From Primula veris (Eukaryota > Streptophyta > Magnoliopsida > Ericales > Primulaceae), in NCBI GenBank assembly GCA_963682055.1, contig OY821740.1, positions 44,412,795 through 44,476,794 on the forward strand: a stretch of 64,000 nucleotides of DNA, read 5' to 3'. The translations under genes were made by a program, and so were the position numbers. Below the pieces are notes generated by a model. The model saw only the letters and a program-made list of their open reading frames with translations, searched no databases and had not been told where the DNA came from. This document shows positions 13,501 to 27,000 of this stretch, piece after piece. Numbering within the stretch: the first letter of the stretch is position 1; each line of letters opens with the position of its first letter.

Positions 13501-13869
13501 TAAAACTCAAGCTCTAAAACAGTTTTAAAGATTAATACATATGCTACATAATGCCTACTTCTTTATACACTTTTTAACTTTGATGCTACATTATATGTAC
13601 CAAATATTAAATAAGACCGGAGAATATGAGTTTTTGAAAATTAAGTATGTTTTTATGTTACCTGTTTTTGACGGTTTTTGATCGTCTTTAGTGGTGGATA
13701 CTGCGGAAATTGGGTTTTGGATCGAAACTGAGACGGGTATGGAATGATTGTAAGAATTAATGGTTTTGGAATAGAAAAAAGGTAATTGATTGAGAAAAAG
13801 GGGTTTTGTGTGAGGAAATAATAATGAGGGAGTGGTGGGGAGCTTGTTAGAGAGACTCACGCGCGCCAT
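7564..13869 (-). CDS. CARB: Carbamoyl phosphate synthetase large chain, plastid (seven exons, complete)
   Basis: Makes carbamoyl phosphate from bicarbonate, ATP and glutamine-derived ammonia, with the small subunit CARA, for arginine and pyrimidine synthesis in plastids. Exons: 13662-13869, 12383-13452, 11033-11725, 9696-10225, 9247-9388, 8519-9017, 7564-7946. All junctions are GT-AG, phases agree, and the total is about 1174 aa (Arabidopsis about 1187). Residues 1-69 are Ser/Thr/Pro-rich and look like a transit peptide. Then come the first ATP-grasp half ([28 protein letters not shown]), the second half ([51 protein letters not shown]) and the C-terminal MGS-like allosteric domain ([22 protein letters not shown]). 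No lesion was seen. Exon 1 is preceded by a GA tract and a telo-box-like motif (13886-13931). Confidence 0.96.
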
Positions 13870-13935
13870 TGTTGTTAGAGAGGGAAGAGAGAGAGAGAGA
13901 GAGAGAGTGGGAGTTTTTTCAGTGCTAGGGTTAAG
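13870..13935 (-). promoter_or_regulatory. 5' leader of CARB with TC tract and telo-box-like motif
   Basis: A GA run at 13886-13907 (TC in the sense direction) and ctagggtt at 13924-13931 (AACCCTAG on the sense strand) lie just upstream of the start codon. The arrangement resembles the leaders of neighbouring genes in this window. Confidence 0.45.
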
Positions 13936-14987
13936 GGGCTACTTCAAATCACTGTGATTAATAAATTTGCATATAAGGTATATGTATTAATTAAAAATTA
14001 CACAGTTAAACGAATATACTCTATTTGGTTCGCTCTTCTTACTTTTCTTAATGTTTTAACTAGTAATGTACTATGCATGTGTATATTAATGTATGTTCCG
14101 ATTTTTTCCATATTCTTTTAAATTTTAGTGGGTTTCTAATTGAGATGAAAATTTGAAGTAATTTTTTAAAATTTTGGGTTAGTATTGGAGTTTTATGAAT
14201 TAGCAAAGGGGTCCTCCAAGTTTTATGAATTAAAGGGGGTTTATAGCACGAATCTTCTCCAAACGTCTCTGTAATGTAAATTCAATTGATCCACTTGACA
14301 AAAGCATATTTAAAGTGAAATTTGTTTCTAGTTTTTCGGCCCCCTTCCCATTTTGATAAATATTTATGAAAAAATAATTGTTTTCTGTTTATTTTTATTA
14401 AAACCTTCAACAAAGCTGTGGTGGAACTTTTAAAAACTTGCACACGGACAAAGACAAACTGAACCAGATTATAGACTAAATATTCGATAGCCGGAATAAA
14501 ATTCAATATGTGTTTGCCTCGCTAAAGAAAGAAAAGCTTAATTCAAATTATAAACGAGATCCTAACTAACTTCTTCTGAGCACAATCTTCTTACATTAAA
14601 AAAAAAAGATTCCATGTTTGTGTATTCTACGGAAAAGAACTCGAATGTTGCAATTAATCACATTGTAAAGAAAAGACGTTCATAATCTGGCATCCACGCT
14701 TACAAAAAGAAATGGCCAGCAATAAACACTCGAGCAACTAGAACAAATAATGGTCTTTAAGCATGCCGACAAGAAAAATTATACATGTAGGCTTATTAAG
14801 ATCAATACATATCGTTCATTGAATAAATAAAGAGCAAGCTCAACAACATAAATATAACCAGCAAATAAAATCAGATAAAACAAAACACATGATCTATCCT
14901 CCACCTCTCAGAAAATGTATATCCTTTTTTTCTGCATTTTACATACGAGTTGAGAGGACAAAGGTTGGCAACAATAATGCAATTAAT
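13936..14987. other. Short intergenic region plus 3' UTR of V-ATPase D
   Basis: No coding signal. Because both flanking genes are on the minus strand, the right part (about 14550-14987) should be the 3' UTR of the V-ATPase D gene, and the left part should hold the promoter of CARB. Nothing else recognised. Confidence 0.5.
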
Positions 14988-15773
14988 TCAGAAGATTATA
15001 TCTTCATCTTTCTGCATGCCACCGGATAACAAGTTATGAGCTGTCTTGAGCGAAACCCCTCTCTGCAACGACATTTCTTCAGCCACTTTGTCATCCGCGT
15101 ACTGTTTCGCAGATTCAACTTGCCTCTCCAGTTCTCTCTTCTTGTAGCCCTGAATCTTCTTGAGCCTGAAGAAATCTTCCCTTTCGAGCTCATCAAGTTC
15201 CCCCTTGATATACATAATGGTATTCTCTATCCTAGGTTTTACGACATTTTCCAAAGCATTAACCCTACGATTAGTGGTTTTAATCGCCTCATCGAGGGTC
15301 AAAAATGACGTTTGTAGAGAAGCTAGCTCTACAAGAAGCTCAATGGCCTTTACATAAGCACCTCGACAGGCTTGTACTTGCTGTCCACCTCGAGCTAACC
15401 CAGTCAAGTCATTTTTTGTCTCTCCCTCGTGAAAATAGGCAAATTTAGGGAGTTTTACACCTGCAACATTCTCTGTCCTGGATCGAACTTTTAGTGTCGC
15501 GGTCTTAACATTTTCAAGGACAACGTGTTTGATGTTATCCCCAGCTACGTATTTGGCCTCTGTGAGAGCAAAAGAGGAAGTTCTCATAACTTCTCCCATG
15601 GATTCCTTTGTCGTAACAATGTTTTTGAGGATCTGTCGGAATTGTACAGTTAAAGCATCACTTTTTTTCTTGAGGAGAGCATGGCCTCTTGTGGCACCCA
15701 CTAGGCGAGCCTTCATTACCCCAAGCATTGTGACTGTTGGGACAACATTCAAGCGCTGGGTTTGGCCAGACAT
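14988..15773 (-). CDS. VHA-D: V-type proton ATPase subunit D
   Basis: Central-stalk (rotor) subunit D of the vacuolar V1 sector, coupling ATP hydrolysis to proton pumping at the tonoplast and endomembranes. One uninterrupted 261-aa frame, the family's usual plant length. It begins MSGQTQRLNVVPTVTMLGVM and has the conserved ARLVGATRGHALLKKKSDAL near the N-terminus. Long helical N- and C-terminal regions flank a central segment with KFAYFHEGE. The C-terminal half contains RRVNALENVVKPR and EREDFFRLKKIQGYKKRE, matching ATP-synt_D family proteins. The start is fixed by homology, and an acceptor AG lies 27 bp upstream, so all introns are in the 5' UTR, as is usual in plants. Confidence 0.97.
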   Translation of the reverse strand: MSGQTQRLNVVPTVTMLGVMKARLVGATRGHALLKKKSDALTVQFRQILKNIVTTKESMGEVMRTSSFALTEAKYVAGDNIKHVVLENVKTATLKVRSRTENVAGVKLPKFAYFHEGETKNDLTGLARGGQQVQACRGAYVKAIELLVELASLQTSFLTLDEAIKTTNRRVNALENVVKPRIENTIMYIKGELDELEREDFFRLKKIQGYKKRELERQVESAKQYADDKVAEEMSLQRGVSLKTAHNLLSGGMQKDEDIIF

Positions 15774-15800
15774 CTTCTTTCAAATCTGAGCTACAAACAC

Positions 15801-18800
15801 CTGTTATTAACAAAAAGATTTCGATGAATGCATAAATATATAGTGGACGTCTGCAAACAATAAAAAACAAGTGATGCAACTCAAATTTTAGAATTTGATG
15901 CTTAGAGGATCATAGTTTAATGTAAGAGAAGATTGTTACTTTCTTGAACGTCCTTTCTTGAACGTCTGAGTTGAAAACCTACAAAAATCTGCAATCAAGT
16001 GATATCACTATTAGGGAGCTATGTATAATATCCTTTATTATCTATTACACACCCATCTCTGGCGTATATTTAAACAAATAAGTACATAGAGCGGTAATTG
16101 GGTGGATCTGAGACTTAACCCACGACCTTAGCCCAGTCAATACCATGTTAATCGATGTGTTTTTCTCTAACATAAAAGATTAAGCTATTAGGAAGAGATA
16201 CGTTATAGTACTGATTGAAACCTTGATTGTAAAAGAAATGCATATCGTTCCACATCATCGATTACTCGATTAGTTATACACACTTTAACTACCAGGTGAA
16301 TACTCATGCAGCTGATAACGGTTTGATGTAATATTATAGTTCACTAAAACACAACGCAACCAGAAAGTAAAGTAAGCAATAATTTAACAGGTAGTAATTT
16401 GATAGCAGAGTGAAAAAATCAAAATGACATATGTAAATAGTACAACACAGGGTGGCCATGCCTCAACTGAAATATCAAGAGCAGATGTATCTATGATAGA
16501 GAAAACATAAAGATCCCAACAACAAAATTCCTGACTCTCCAATAAGTCCGTCTCGGGGAGTTATTAAAACTATAGTTAAATATAATTAGACAGCAAGTGT
16601 AAAACATATGCTATGTAGAGAGTCGTTCTAAATTGTTTGTCCAATCTATATATGCCATTAAATAAAATGGACTTGAGATCTGAATTTCTAATTATCAGTG
16701 GAAAAAAAAGTTAAGACTCAATTATCTCTACATGCAGACAAAAACTATTCAGTATCTACCGAAAAATCTCCAGCCACATACATTTAAGGCAGTAATGTTT
16801 TTAATGAATGTGTGACAAGTACGTACAGATATGAGTCATGACAGTGTGCTACTTACATGTAAATATCACATATTTTGTTTGGATAAGCACAGTTAATACC
16901 AAATACACTACACATGAAATAAAGTCAACAGAAATACTAATCACTTGAAATCCACAAATTCAAATCACTAACCAACACATAGACACCAAATAACAGACTT
17001 AACATACCTTGATTTCCATATAAATACACATCAACTTCAATTCCAAATCAACGTCTCTAAAGGACTATAAAGGACTCTTCAACCATGCAAGTATTAAGCT
17101 AGTTGATGGCATAATAGACACCAGTCCCATATACTGATACATTGACATAAGAATTTCCATGATTTAAACTGACCTATCACTTATTGATCAACATATTAAA
17201 TACTCGAGGCCCGCACATTTTTCTGTGTGAGCTCGAGATTACTTCACCTTACACCATGAATCTTGTTGGACTGGGTTAAAAAGATATCTAATTGCAAGAA
17301 AAGGAATCTAAAAAAGCTGAAGTGATAACAAAAGCCAGTAACTAAGAATTTGGCAGAGGCTAAATAATTTAAAAAAGAGTGTGTGATCATCAAAGCGAGT
17401 ATAATGATATACTCATAACCTATTTTCAATTAGTTTTCATGATAAACTTTTAGTTTTGATGTGTTTCTTTCAATAACTAAAATAGAGTTTGGATTCTTTG
17501 GAAACACCCTAAGCTAGTACGCCAAAGAAGATCAAAATTGACGTATTTCTATTTTTATTGTGCGGTTTCAAATACTTACGCATTGATTTCATAACATTAG
17601 TAGGTTTGACTGGCTGAAGCTTTAAAACAAATGGCTCATCTTGATGAATAAAATTGAACTCAACCGGCTTAAAACAACTGATGGCTTTTAAATGCATTTC
17701 AACATGTGTACATATAAAATGAGGCTTATCATATTAAATAAATAAAAAGTATCTCTATAAGCTACAACCACGAAAGTAGCTTAATTAACAAAAGGTTAAA
17801 AAATTGATGGGACCCATCCACCCTTATAACTCTAGCATCTCAGGCAAGACTAGCAACTAGCAAAAGACATGCCCTTTTCACCTGTCCAACCAGATGCCAA
17901 AAAAAAAAAAAAACTCCCAAAAAAAAAAAAAAAAACTTAAGAGCTGCAACAAAGCCCTTGTATCAAAATCTAAGTAAACAAACTTATCCTTCGACTCTTT
18001 ATGAGTTAAAATCATAGGACACGTTAAAACTTAATACCAGTTGATGGTATTATGCCAGCTTAGCATAGCAATTCCAAATATAATTTATACCTAGCTATCG
18101 CCGATAAACAATCAGTACTTTTAAGCAATTTAGCAGACAAAATTATCTAAGTTTAACTTTTTCCGTGCGAGCTAGTGACTAATTCGCCCAATACAACGAT
18201 AGAAAGAAAACCTAAGTACCATGAAAAAAGTTAAAAACCAACTGAGATTAAACAAAGTTCAAATCCAAAAATTAAAAAACTGATAGCGAACCGTAAACAA
18301 AAAAGAGTGATAAATTAAATGAGAAATGACGAAAGGTAAAATCATCAAATCAAACATATAAGTGCCGAACTAGTTGATTGTAAGGATGATGCCAGCTCAG
18401 CACAATAAATCCCTAATCTAATTTATACCCAACTATCACCGATCAAAACCAGTAACTTTTTAAGCAATTAATCTGACTCAAGAATTATTTATTTATTTTA
18501 CTTTTTCTTTGCTAGCTTGTGACTAATTTGGCCAACACCACAACACAAAGAAGACCTAATAACGACAATTTCAAGAAAAGCGGGAACTATAAATTATTAG
18601 ATTAAGTGGTGATACAAACCCGCAATTATAAATCTGCTAACGAATTGGAAACAAGATATTGAGAGAGTAATTAAATGAGCAATAGTGAAAAACTAAGATG
18701 CTGGTAATAAAGCATATAAGTACCAAACTATTCGGCTCAAATTCACCATAAATTAATTCAGTAATCTAACTCATACCTAGCTATCACCGATCAAAACCCA

Positions 18801-19000
18801 GTATCTTAGCCAACACTTTTTTTAATCATTGGAGAGAGCTTTTATTAAAAAAGGACTTGATTGCGATAAATATTGAAAAGGGAAAGAAAATGAGACCGAA
18901 TCGAGCAATTGACAATCTGATAACGAAATTAACAACAACAAAAGAAGGATTACAATAAAATGAGCAATAACGAAACCCTAGAATATCATGCGCTACTGAC
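15801..19000 (-). other. Inferred 5' UTR intron of VHA-D (~3.2 kb)
   Basis: On the minus strand, an acceptor (ataacag) ends at 15801 just above the start codon. A plausible donor (ATCCAG followed by GTCAGTAG) sits at 19001/19000, in front of a GA-rich leader at about 19080-19101. No coding sequence lies between. It holds a three-copy tandem repeat (about 18000-18960) and two poly-A runs (17898-17936). The boundaries are inferred from splice motifs alone, and further small UTR exons are possible. Confidence 0.4.
17990..18965. repeat. ~345-bp tandem repeat, three diverged copies
   Basis: CTAGCTATCACCGATCAAAA or close variants occur at about 18091, 18431 and 18779. Each is preceded by aatctaatttatacc and followed by agcaatt. 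The phrase taaatgagaaatgacgaaa or variants recurs at about 18320, 18673 and 18958. Order and spacing (340-350 bp) are kept, so this is a tandem array inside the inferred leader intron of VHA-D. Confidence 0.75.
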
Positions 19001-19061
19001 CTGGATATGTATGAGTTATTCGATAATTTAGAGCCAGATATCGCGAATTGAGATATGTATC

Positions 19062-19064
19062 TAT

Positions 19065-19102
<38 letters not shown>

Positions 19103-19110
19103 TGGGGGGG
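19062..19110. repeat. (TA)n-(GA)n-(G)n microsatellite in the VHA-D leader
   Basis: TA, GA and G runs are adjacent. This probably overlaps the transcribed 5' leader of VHA-D. Confidence 0.8.
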
Positions 19111-19269
19111 AGATGAATCTCAAATCTGGCAATTTCTCAACATGTGCTGCTACTCACGTATGAATAATTGAGTGCGTATGCTTTTGGATTGGATGGATGA
19201 TGGTAAAGTTTATTACATATCGGCCAAAATATTCTCTTTTTATTTATTTTAGTCAAATTTTCCTTTTCT

Positions 19270-19740
19270 TTTTTACGGGATTTCCTACTTGGTCTGGTTT
19301 GATACACGGATTTGAAAGAGCGGAGCCTAGCCGAGCCGATCCTTGTGTTCAACCCCGGGTCATTTATTATAGGAGATTTAAAATCTTGTTTGTACTCGTT
19401 TGTTTATATACGGCATTGAGCCGAGCATGTTCACGAACACGTTTTTATACAAATTTAGTATCATTTTGTTTAAAAAATCTTTTTTAATTACCTAAAATCA
19501 TTGTTAAGATAAACCATGATACATTTAATTATTATGAGTTTTTGTTTTAATTAGATTTAATTTTAGAAGAATGTTAAAATAATTAAAGGAGCTTTTGAAC
19601 GAGCTTGAACATGTTTATTAGCGTTATTAATTTGTTCAAGCTCGACTCATTAGTAAATGAACGAACACGAGCCGAGACTTTAACGGGCCGAACATGAGTT
19701 TGTTCATGAACGTTTCGGTTCATTTGCAGCCCTAGTTTGA
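19270..19740. mobile_element. Degenerate repeat rich in GAGC/CGAAC words (possible non-autonomous hAT)
   Basis: Words such as gagccgagc, gaacgagcttgaac, catgttcacgaacacg and gaacgtttcggttcatttgcagccctag are typical of a widespread plant repeat whose end reads TAGGGCTGCAAATG on the other strand (here 19722-19735). The opposite terminus was not found, so boundaries and class are uncertain. Confidence 0.4.
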
Positions 19741-21050
19741 TAGCATGTACTTCGTGCTTTTTTTTATGCACGTAGAAAATTGTAATTATTAATAGACTTA
19801 CGCCGGTAATTTTATTTGTAAACTTGGTTGGTAAAAGTTTAATTGTGTATGGGAAGTAGTGAATTTAATTGGTGTTAGTGTATTCTTATAGAAAATTATT
19901 GCCCTTATTTAGAAAAACATAAAACAATATATGAAAATTAAATAAAGTATCTAGTCTTGAAATCATAAATAATATACTATTTGGTTGTCAATCAAACACC
20001 GTATTTAATTTTGATAAGTAAAACGTACAATTAAGCATTGTGTGCCCAATAAGTCTATTTTTAAACATATTTTGTAAGTGTTACCGACAATTCAATAGTA
20101 TTTTATACAAATTGTTGTGGTATGTATGTTTTAAAAATTGGTAAATCATACCGGTTGAAATCTAGCTATACGATAGGGTCGAGGTGATGATGAGACGAAA
20201 CCAAAGCGGTACTAATAGAATGATACTTCACTCCAAATGCAGTGGGCCCATATTTGTTATACACAATAGCAAGTAATAACAATCTCATGGGACTCAAAAT
20301 ACTAATCTCTATGTAATATTACAAATAATGAAGGTGCAGTTTGGTATTAAAAGTCCAAAAACCCCTTCATAGTTTTAGAATATACTGTTTTTTAAGCCTG
20401 GCTAGGTGAGTTTTCCTCAATCTTTTATTTTCTAAATATTTTTTCTTTCTCTTCTATAAAATTATAGCATTACACATATTTTATAAACATTTTTTCATCT
20501 AGTCTGATTTTTTTTTAAGTAAGTTTATTAATATTGTTCAACTTTGTCATTGTTTTATTTTTACATGTCATATAAATGCCACGTGCATCGTTTTTTTTCT
20601 TCAAAATCTTATAATTGTATTAGTTTGTGACTTAGTACTAACAAATAACAATAATTTGATAGCAATTTGATGGAGAAATATAAATATATTAAAATGGTAA
20701 AATTGAAAAATCTAGGAAACTATTCAACGATCTCAAATCTAATCTCATCTCAAACAAACAAAATATTCATAGTCCCGTCCAAAAAATTGTATTCGTAACA
20801 CAACACTCATACCATCGTATTTCTAATGCCATTGAAAATAGTAGCGTAACAAAAAAGGCGACCATAATTCATAGAGTTAATTGTAATTTACCGCAAATAA
20901 ACACAATAGTCCTGGAAAATAAAAAGAAAAGCAGACATCTCCACCAACACGTGACAAATCTCATCTTTCTCTCTCTCTCTCTTCCCGCTCGCTTGCAATT
21001 CGAAAAAAATCTCCCCAATTAAACAGAAAAAATAACACAGAAAGAGAAAC
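19740..21050. other. Intergenic region between VHA-D and the plus-strand gene
   Basis: AT-rich with no coding signal. As the flanking genes are divergent, the right part should contain the promoter of the gene starting at 21088. A CT run (about 20968-20982) and a GA-to-G run (21054-21085) precede its ATG. Confidence 0.5.
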
Positions 21051-21087
21051 TAAGAGAGAGAGAGAGAGAGAGGGGGGGGGGGGGGAA

Positions 21088-24000
21088 ATGGAGCCAGATC
21101 TGCCGTTGATTCAAATCTCCGGCGACGATGACACGTGGAACCACTCACTAGACGACACGTCAGTCTCAGCATCTCCCCTCTTTTTCCCAATTGGTCAGTA
21201 TATTTTTAGGGTTTATTTATGTTAATGTATAATTCAGTAATTAAGACTATTTGATTTTAGCTTGCTATTATCGTGTTTGTAACAAAGTTTTTTTTTTTAA
21301 CTCTTATTAATACACTACTATTATCTTTCAGTTTTATGATTTGTTCGACAATTTAATTACATGTACGGCTCAAAAAGTGTTTCTGTTTCTTTAAAGGTGA
21401 AATTATAGCTATACAAGATTGTTTATGTATAATTTGGTAAAGAACTTTGTGCTTTTTAGTTTGCAGATTATGAAATTTGAATTGTGTCCGCTAATACTCT
21501 TTTTTACTTGACTCGAAATAGTGTTCCGGAAAAATATCCAAATTTCATCCAAATTTGAATTATTTCCACTGATACTATTTCTAAATTTGAATTAGTAAAC
21601 TAATATATCCAAATTTCATTCAAATTTGAATAATCCAAAAAAAAAAAAAAACCAAAATTTTGTAGACAATGTTCCCATAGAATGAATTGGGTGCTTAGGG
21701 TTCTTATCTTGGATGAAATTTGATATCCTCTTTTACCATGCGCCATCTAATAGGTCGGATTATAATGAACAGTGTCGCGGTAATTCTTTGAAATTTTGAG
21801 TGACGAGTATTTTCAGAGTTGGTTATGAAGTACATAATTTCTAATGGCACTACTTGTCTACTTGATGGCACTACAAAACTGCAATGTGGCAACTCGATAA
21901 AGCTATCAGTTATACCGCTTCATAATATGTGTTAAAGTGTTTTCCGTTATGTTTAAAGAAATAAGCAAATGATTCCTGTGTAAATAAGTTATGTATTCAA
22001 AAGTCCCCGCCTTGCTCCGCCTAGGCCCTGTCTAGGCGCTAGGCCTTGATCTGCCGCCTAGTGCCTAGGTGAAATTTTATTATTAAAAACACTAGGTAAA
22101 ATTTTCCTTTATATGAGTCAAATCCGGGTTGATCCGGGTCAACCCGGTCAAAATAGGTGAAATTTTATTATTAAAAAACTTATAAAAGATTACTCAAAAA
22201 CACATGGTGATCAATCAAGATTTACACTTCAAATTTGTCTTTCAAATACATCATGAAACCTTGACTCGTATGACGTTATAGTACAATTATTGGGTTGTAA
22301 TAGTATAACTATGGGCTAATAGGCTTGAAATGTTCAATTTAACTTGGTAATCTTATTTACAATATGTCTATTGTACAAAGGTCTAAGAAAATGAATAAAA
22401 ATGTGAAAATAAGGTATTGCCGCCTAGTCTCCGCGTAGGTCCGCCTAGGCCCCACCTCACCGCCTAGATCCCACCTAGCGCCATTTGAAATCTTGGTTTT
22501 CGTACGATTCTTCTTCTTCTGGGGAAACCATATCCTCGGGAGTATTCCAGTTATTTGGTGATTTAAGTGTCTAATGCACCATCTCGTGCTTTGTTTGCTT
22601 TAATTTAATGATGATTGTTCTTAGCGATTTTCTCAAGTCCAAATTTGGTCTAATACTTTTATGTAAAAGAGCATATGATGTAGTTTGCCTGGTTCTGATT
22701 TTCTTAGATAGCACGTTTAAAATATGAAAATATCGATAGTAACTTGATATTTTCAACTAGACCCTTGTATTTTGAGGTGGTAGGTGCCAGGCTAGATAAC
22801 TGTCTGATTAATGGAAGCAACTTATTATTTAATTTTTTGTTGCTGTAATTCCAATACTGGCTGAAATGTTATCTTACTGATGCATCTGAATTTTGGACTT
22901 ACTTGCTTTTGTTTTAGGGGCTCGGGACTGGCGCATCTTCTTGATGTATTGTATTTGTAACTAGTAATACATTTATTTATTAGTGACTGTTGTGATTCTG
23001 GTAATGTTATAAATAATTGATAAGGGTCTATATCAAGAACTATGTAGCATGATCTAAGAAAGGTGCCAGCCTTGGGGTCTTAGGTACTAATTTCTGCATT
23101 TTTTTGTTGTTGCTTGCAACATGTTTTAAAGATAAAGGCCATGCAGCGACCCATAATACATGTGAAGCCGGTAATGGCAACAAGGAGAATATAAATGCCA
23201 ACAAACCAGAATTGACAAAACTGAGTTTGGAACCTCAACAAATGAAGAGAAGGAAAAAAGGCGGTGCATACAATTTACGGAAAAGCTTAGCATGGGATAA
23301 AGCTTTTTCCACTGACGAGGGTATTTTTACGTAATCTATGTCTTATGAGTTATATTGTTTGCCTAATTGTAGTCTGATTGAAATGCGAGAACTGAAAACC
23401 TCATGCCATTTCCTTTTTTATCAGGATTTTTGGACCCTTTGGAATTATCTACGCTTGGTGGAAGCAATGTCAACTCTTGCAGGGAGTTTTTGCCAACTTT
23501 AAGTGAAGATGGAGGAAAGTTTTCTGGTAAGTCATACAGCAAGGGTGATTCATCAGATTTGCAGGTACCATTTCTGAGCTCTCTATAATTTAATTCAAGA
23601 AATAGAATTTCATATCTAGATGATAAAGATGTTTCTTTCCAAGTAATGCAGCTATAGTAAACTGCTTTTGATTGATGATATCAACTTAGCATGTTTTTGC
23701 TGATTACATGTTTATAGGATACTCCAAGAACAATGTCAAACAAAAAACGCAGCAGCTCCGGGTCGAAAAATTGCTGTCCGCGACCCCTGGATTTTTCATC
23801 ATATCCTTTTATACGTATATGTCTATTTGACTTCAGTGTCTTTATTACAGTTTCTTGACATAGTCAGTTCTTTCCTCTATGCATTTGTTTGCAAGCCTTA
23901 ACCCTTTTGCACTCTTAAAAGGCCTGCAAATACCAACATATTGAAAGCTGCGGCGAAGGAATCTAAGCTTCCGAAATTACCAGTTTCAAAGTTGGGTGCT

Positions 24001-27000
24001 CGTTCATTTCTTAAATCTAGTAAGCATAACTTACCAAGTACCAGCCCGAGCTGTCAGACAAAATATAATCAAGATTGCCGAGAAGGTAATGTTTGATCTT
24101 AGCCCTGGTCTGTCATTTCAGAACATATTTCGGAAGTTTATGCATGCTCACTTCTTAAATCTAGACCGTTTTTAACATTCAAAAGAAGTGCCTGGTTTAG
24201 TCAGCACATGCTTATGCTGAATATAACAAAGCTATCTGGTCAATAAATAGAAAACCATTAACCCTGAGCTCTTCAAAGTATGATTCAATATTTTCTTAAC
24301 GTTCATGGCGGTTGGTTCACTCGCATGAAGGGTGTTCCTAAGCTACGTAAGAATATACTAAATGATGTCTTTGAGACTTGTTGTGTTGTTGTACTCCAGG
24401 CATAACATATTTTTCTCACTAAAGATCTTAAGATGAATGTAGACAGTAGAATAATAAATAATATGTCTTGGCTTGATTAATTTTTATTTAGTTCTAGACT
24501 TATAGTAATGCGGTACTTCTGGGAAAAGTCTTTTTTTTCCCACTAGATATCCCAAGTCGAGTGTACAAGGGTACTCTTGACTCTTGAGTTAGGGGTTTCC
24601 CGGGTACAAATGGAAATGGGTGCCTCAAGACACACATAGTACCTTTGTGGGATATCTTATCAGGAACTTCCAGTTCATACTATTTACGTCATTATATTCT
24701 TGCATGAACATTTTAATTTTCATTTGATGGTCGACTTTGACGCAATGTTGTATAATTTCACTCTTCTTCAGCAGATATTCAGAAGGCAGCTAGATCTCAG
24801 AGCACTTCAAAAACTACCAAGATTTCCACTAGTAAACGTAAGTCCGACTCTGATTCTGTATCCGTGGCAGACAAGTCGCTGATACAACAATCAAGAAGAA
24901 GTAAGGTAAAAGCTAATTGTTTTATAACCTTTATATGACATTTGAATGAAGATTTGAAGATATTGTAGACAAATCTAAGGTTCTGTTAAAACTATTTAAA
25001 ATCCTTTTGTATTTGATCCCACCTTTCTAAACATACAGGACATCTCTGCTAGAAAATTGTTTTCAACAAGTGATCTGCAGCTTCGACAATCTTCACTGGC
25101 TACTAAAGCAATTTCTGGTCATAAGACACTAAGCACAGCGCTTCCACCTAGTGGATTGTATACTGTAGACTCTCATGAGTTGTTAAGGAGAAATAGAGCT
25201 CTTTCTGAAAAAGTAAGTCCTGCTATGTCTATGCCACAAGTTCAATCAAGGAAACCTTCAGGGTTGCGGATGCCATCCCCCTCTCTAGGTTTTTTCAGTC
25301 AGGTAATGTTTAAATGTCTAATGAGCTGTGTTAATATATCTAGATGAATTAAAATTAATATTTTCAGGGTTTTTTTCTAAGAAGATTTAATTTGAATCTC
25401 ATTTTGTTACGTGCAGCCCAAGTCTTTCGCTTCAAGTAGCTTTACCCAGAAGGTTACTCAGCCAATTAACACTACTGGATCTAATGTTCTTGACTCTTCA
25501 AGGTTGCCCCGTGCCCCTGTGAAATTGCTAAATAAGGTTCTTAATAACTCATCTGATGGCTCGTCTGAGGTCTCAGGGTCCAGCTTGGAAAGCCTATCAG
25601 CTTCTGATTATGCTAATACATATGAAAGTGTGAATGCTAAATTAGCAAAACAAAGTGTATTGGTGAAGGAATCTAAGGTTTCACTTCAAGCTAAGAGTGT
25701 GGACGTAACAAAAAAGAATCAAGCAGAGCAAAGAACATCTGAATGTAATATGGAAATTCAAGAAATTGAAAATTTGTGCAGAGTTGGTCAGAGTTCTTTT
25801 ATGCAGATTACGAACGTGGAGAAATACGAGAATCATTTGCTCAAAGTGGACAAATCAGCTGATGATCTAGAGAAAGATGGCACAAATGTCATGGTTGATT
25901 CCTCAGAAGTTAGAAGTTGCGATATTGTTCAATTGGAAAAGACTAATTTTTCCTCTCAAATAAGCTGTCAAACGTTTGATCCAGATTATCATGATACCAG
26001 AACTGAGTCCCATCCTGATGGATCTGTTGAAGATTGTAAGAATGATTCTGTGCTGATGATGCATAATGATGATTCAAAAGCTACACTTGACGTTGATCAA
26101 CAGAAAATTGAGAAGGCCAAATCAGCAAATGCTTTTTCTGAAGAAGATGATGATGTAATAATGATGACGTTGCCCCTGAGGAATAACGACGACTTTCTTG
26201 AGGAAAAATCTTTTAGACATCTTAAAAATGAAAGAGAAGATTTTTCAAATGATATTTCAAAATTATGCGAGTCGAAAAGAAGTGAGATACTGCCACATGG
26301 AAGTGCAGAACAAGCAAATCAAGCTAACCTTGTTCTCCATCAGGTGCATGATGAAAACTTAGTGACAGATGATACTGATGATTTATTGCCTTGGAAAAGC
26401 TCAGTTGCTGAGAAATGTGGGCGGATACATGGTCTTGAAACCAGTAATAGTGTATTTTTGGAGGCGAATTATTCTGATATTGTTATGGAGAAGCGAGACG
26501 TAAGTCAAACTGATGATGTTGTTGTGAGCAAAAGTTTTGAGTTTCAACCATTGATTGTTGGAGCTATTGACATGGAAAATGAGCAAGTAGACATGGCTAT
26601 AACTGCAGAAGATTCAAATAAGGTATCCGTGGAGAGAGAGAAAAAATTGGTGGAGGATTGCAAAATTATTGATCAGTACTATTTTGGAGAATTTCTAAGA
26701 ACAACAATCTATAGTTCGCAAGGTCCAGTTCTTTCACGAAGTTGTGAGATTCCTCCAAGCACAATGGAAGTCGACAACAGTGAGAAAGATAACACAACAA
26801 ATGTTCTATACGTAAGAGAAACAAGACAAACTTTAAATAGAAAAAATAACAGACTGATTAATTCAGTACCGGATAATTTAGTTTCAGCAATTTTCGCCGA
26901 CACAAATGCCGAATCTGGCCAACCACCAGAAATGCATCTTCCTAGTCTTGCTGGAGATCATTATCTCAAAGTAAACCATGATTCCCCCCTGAATGATTGT

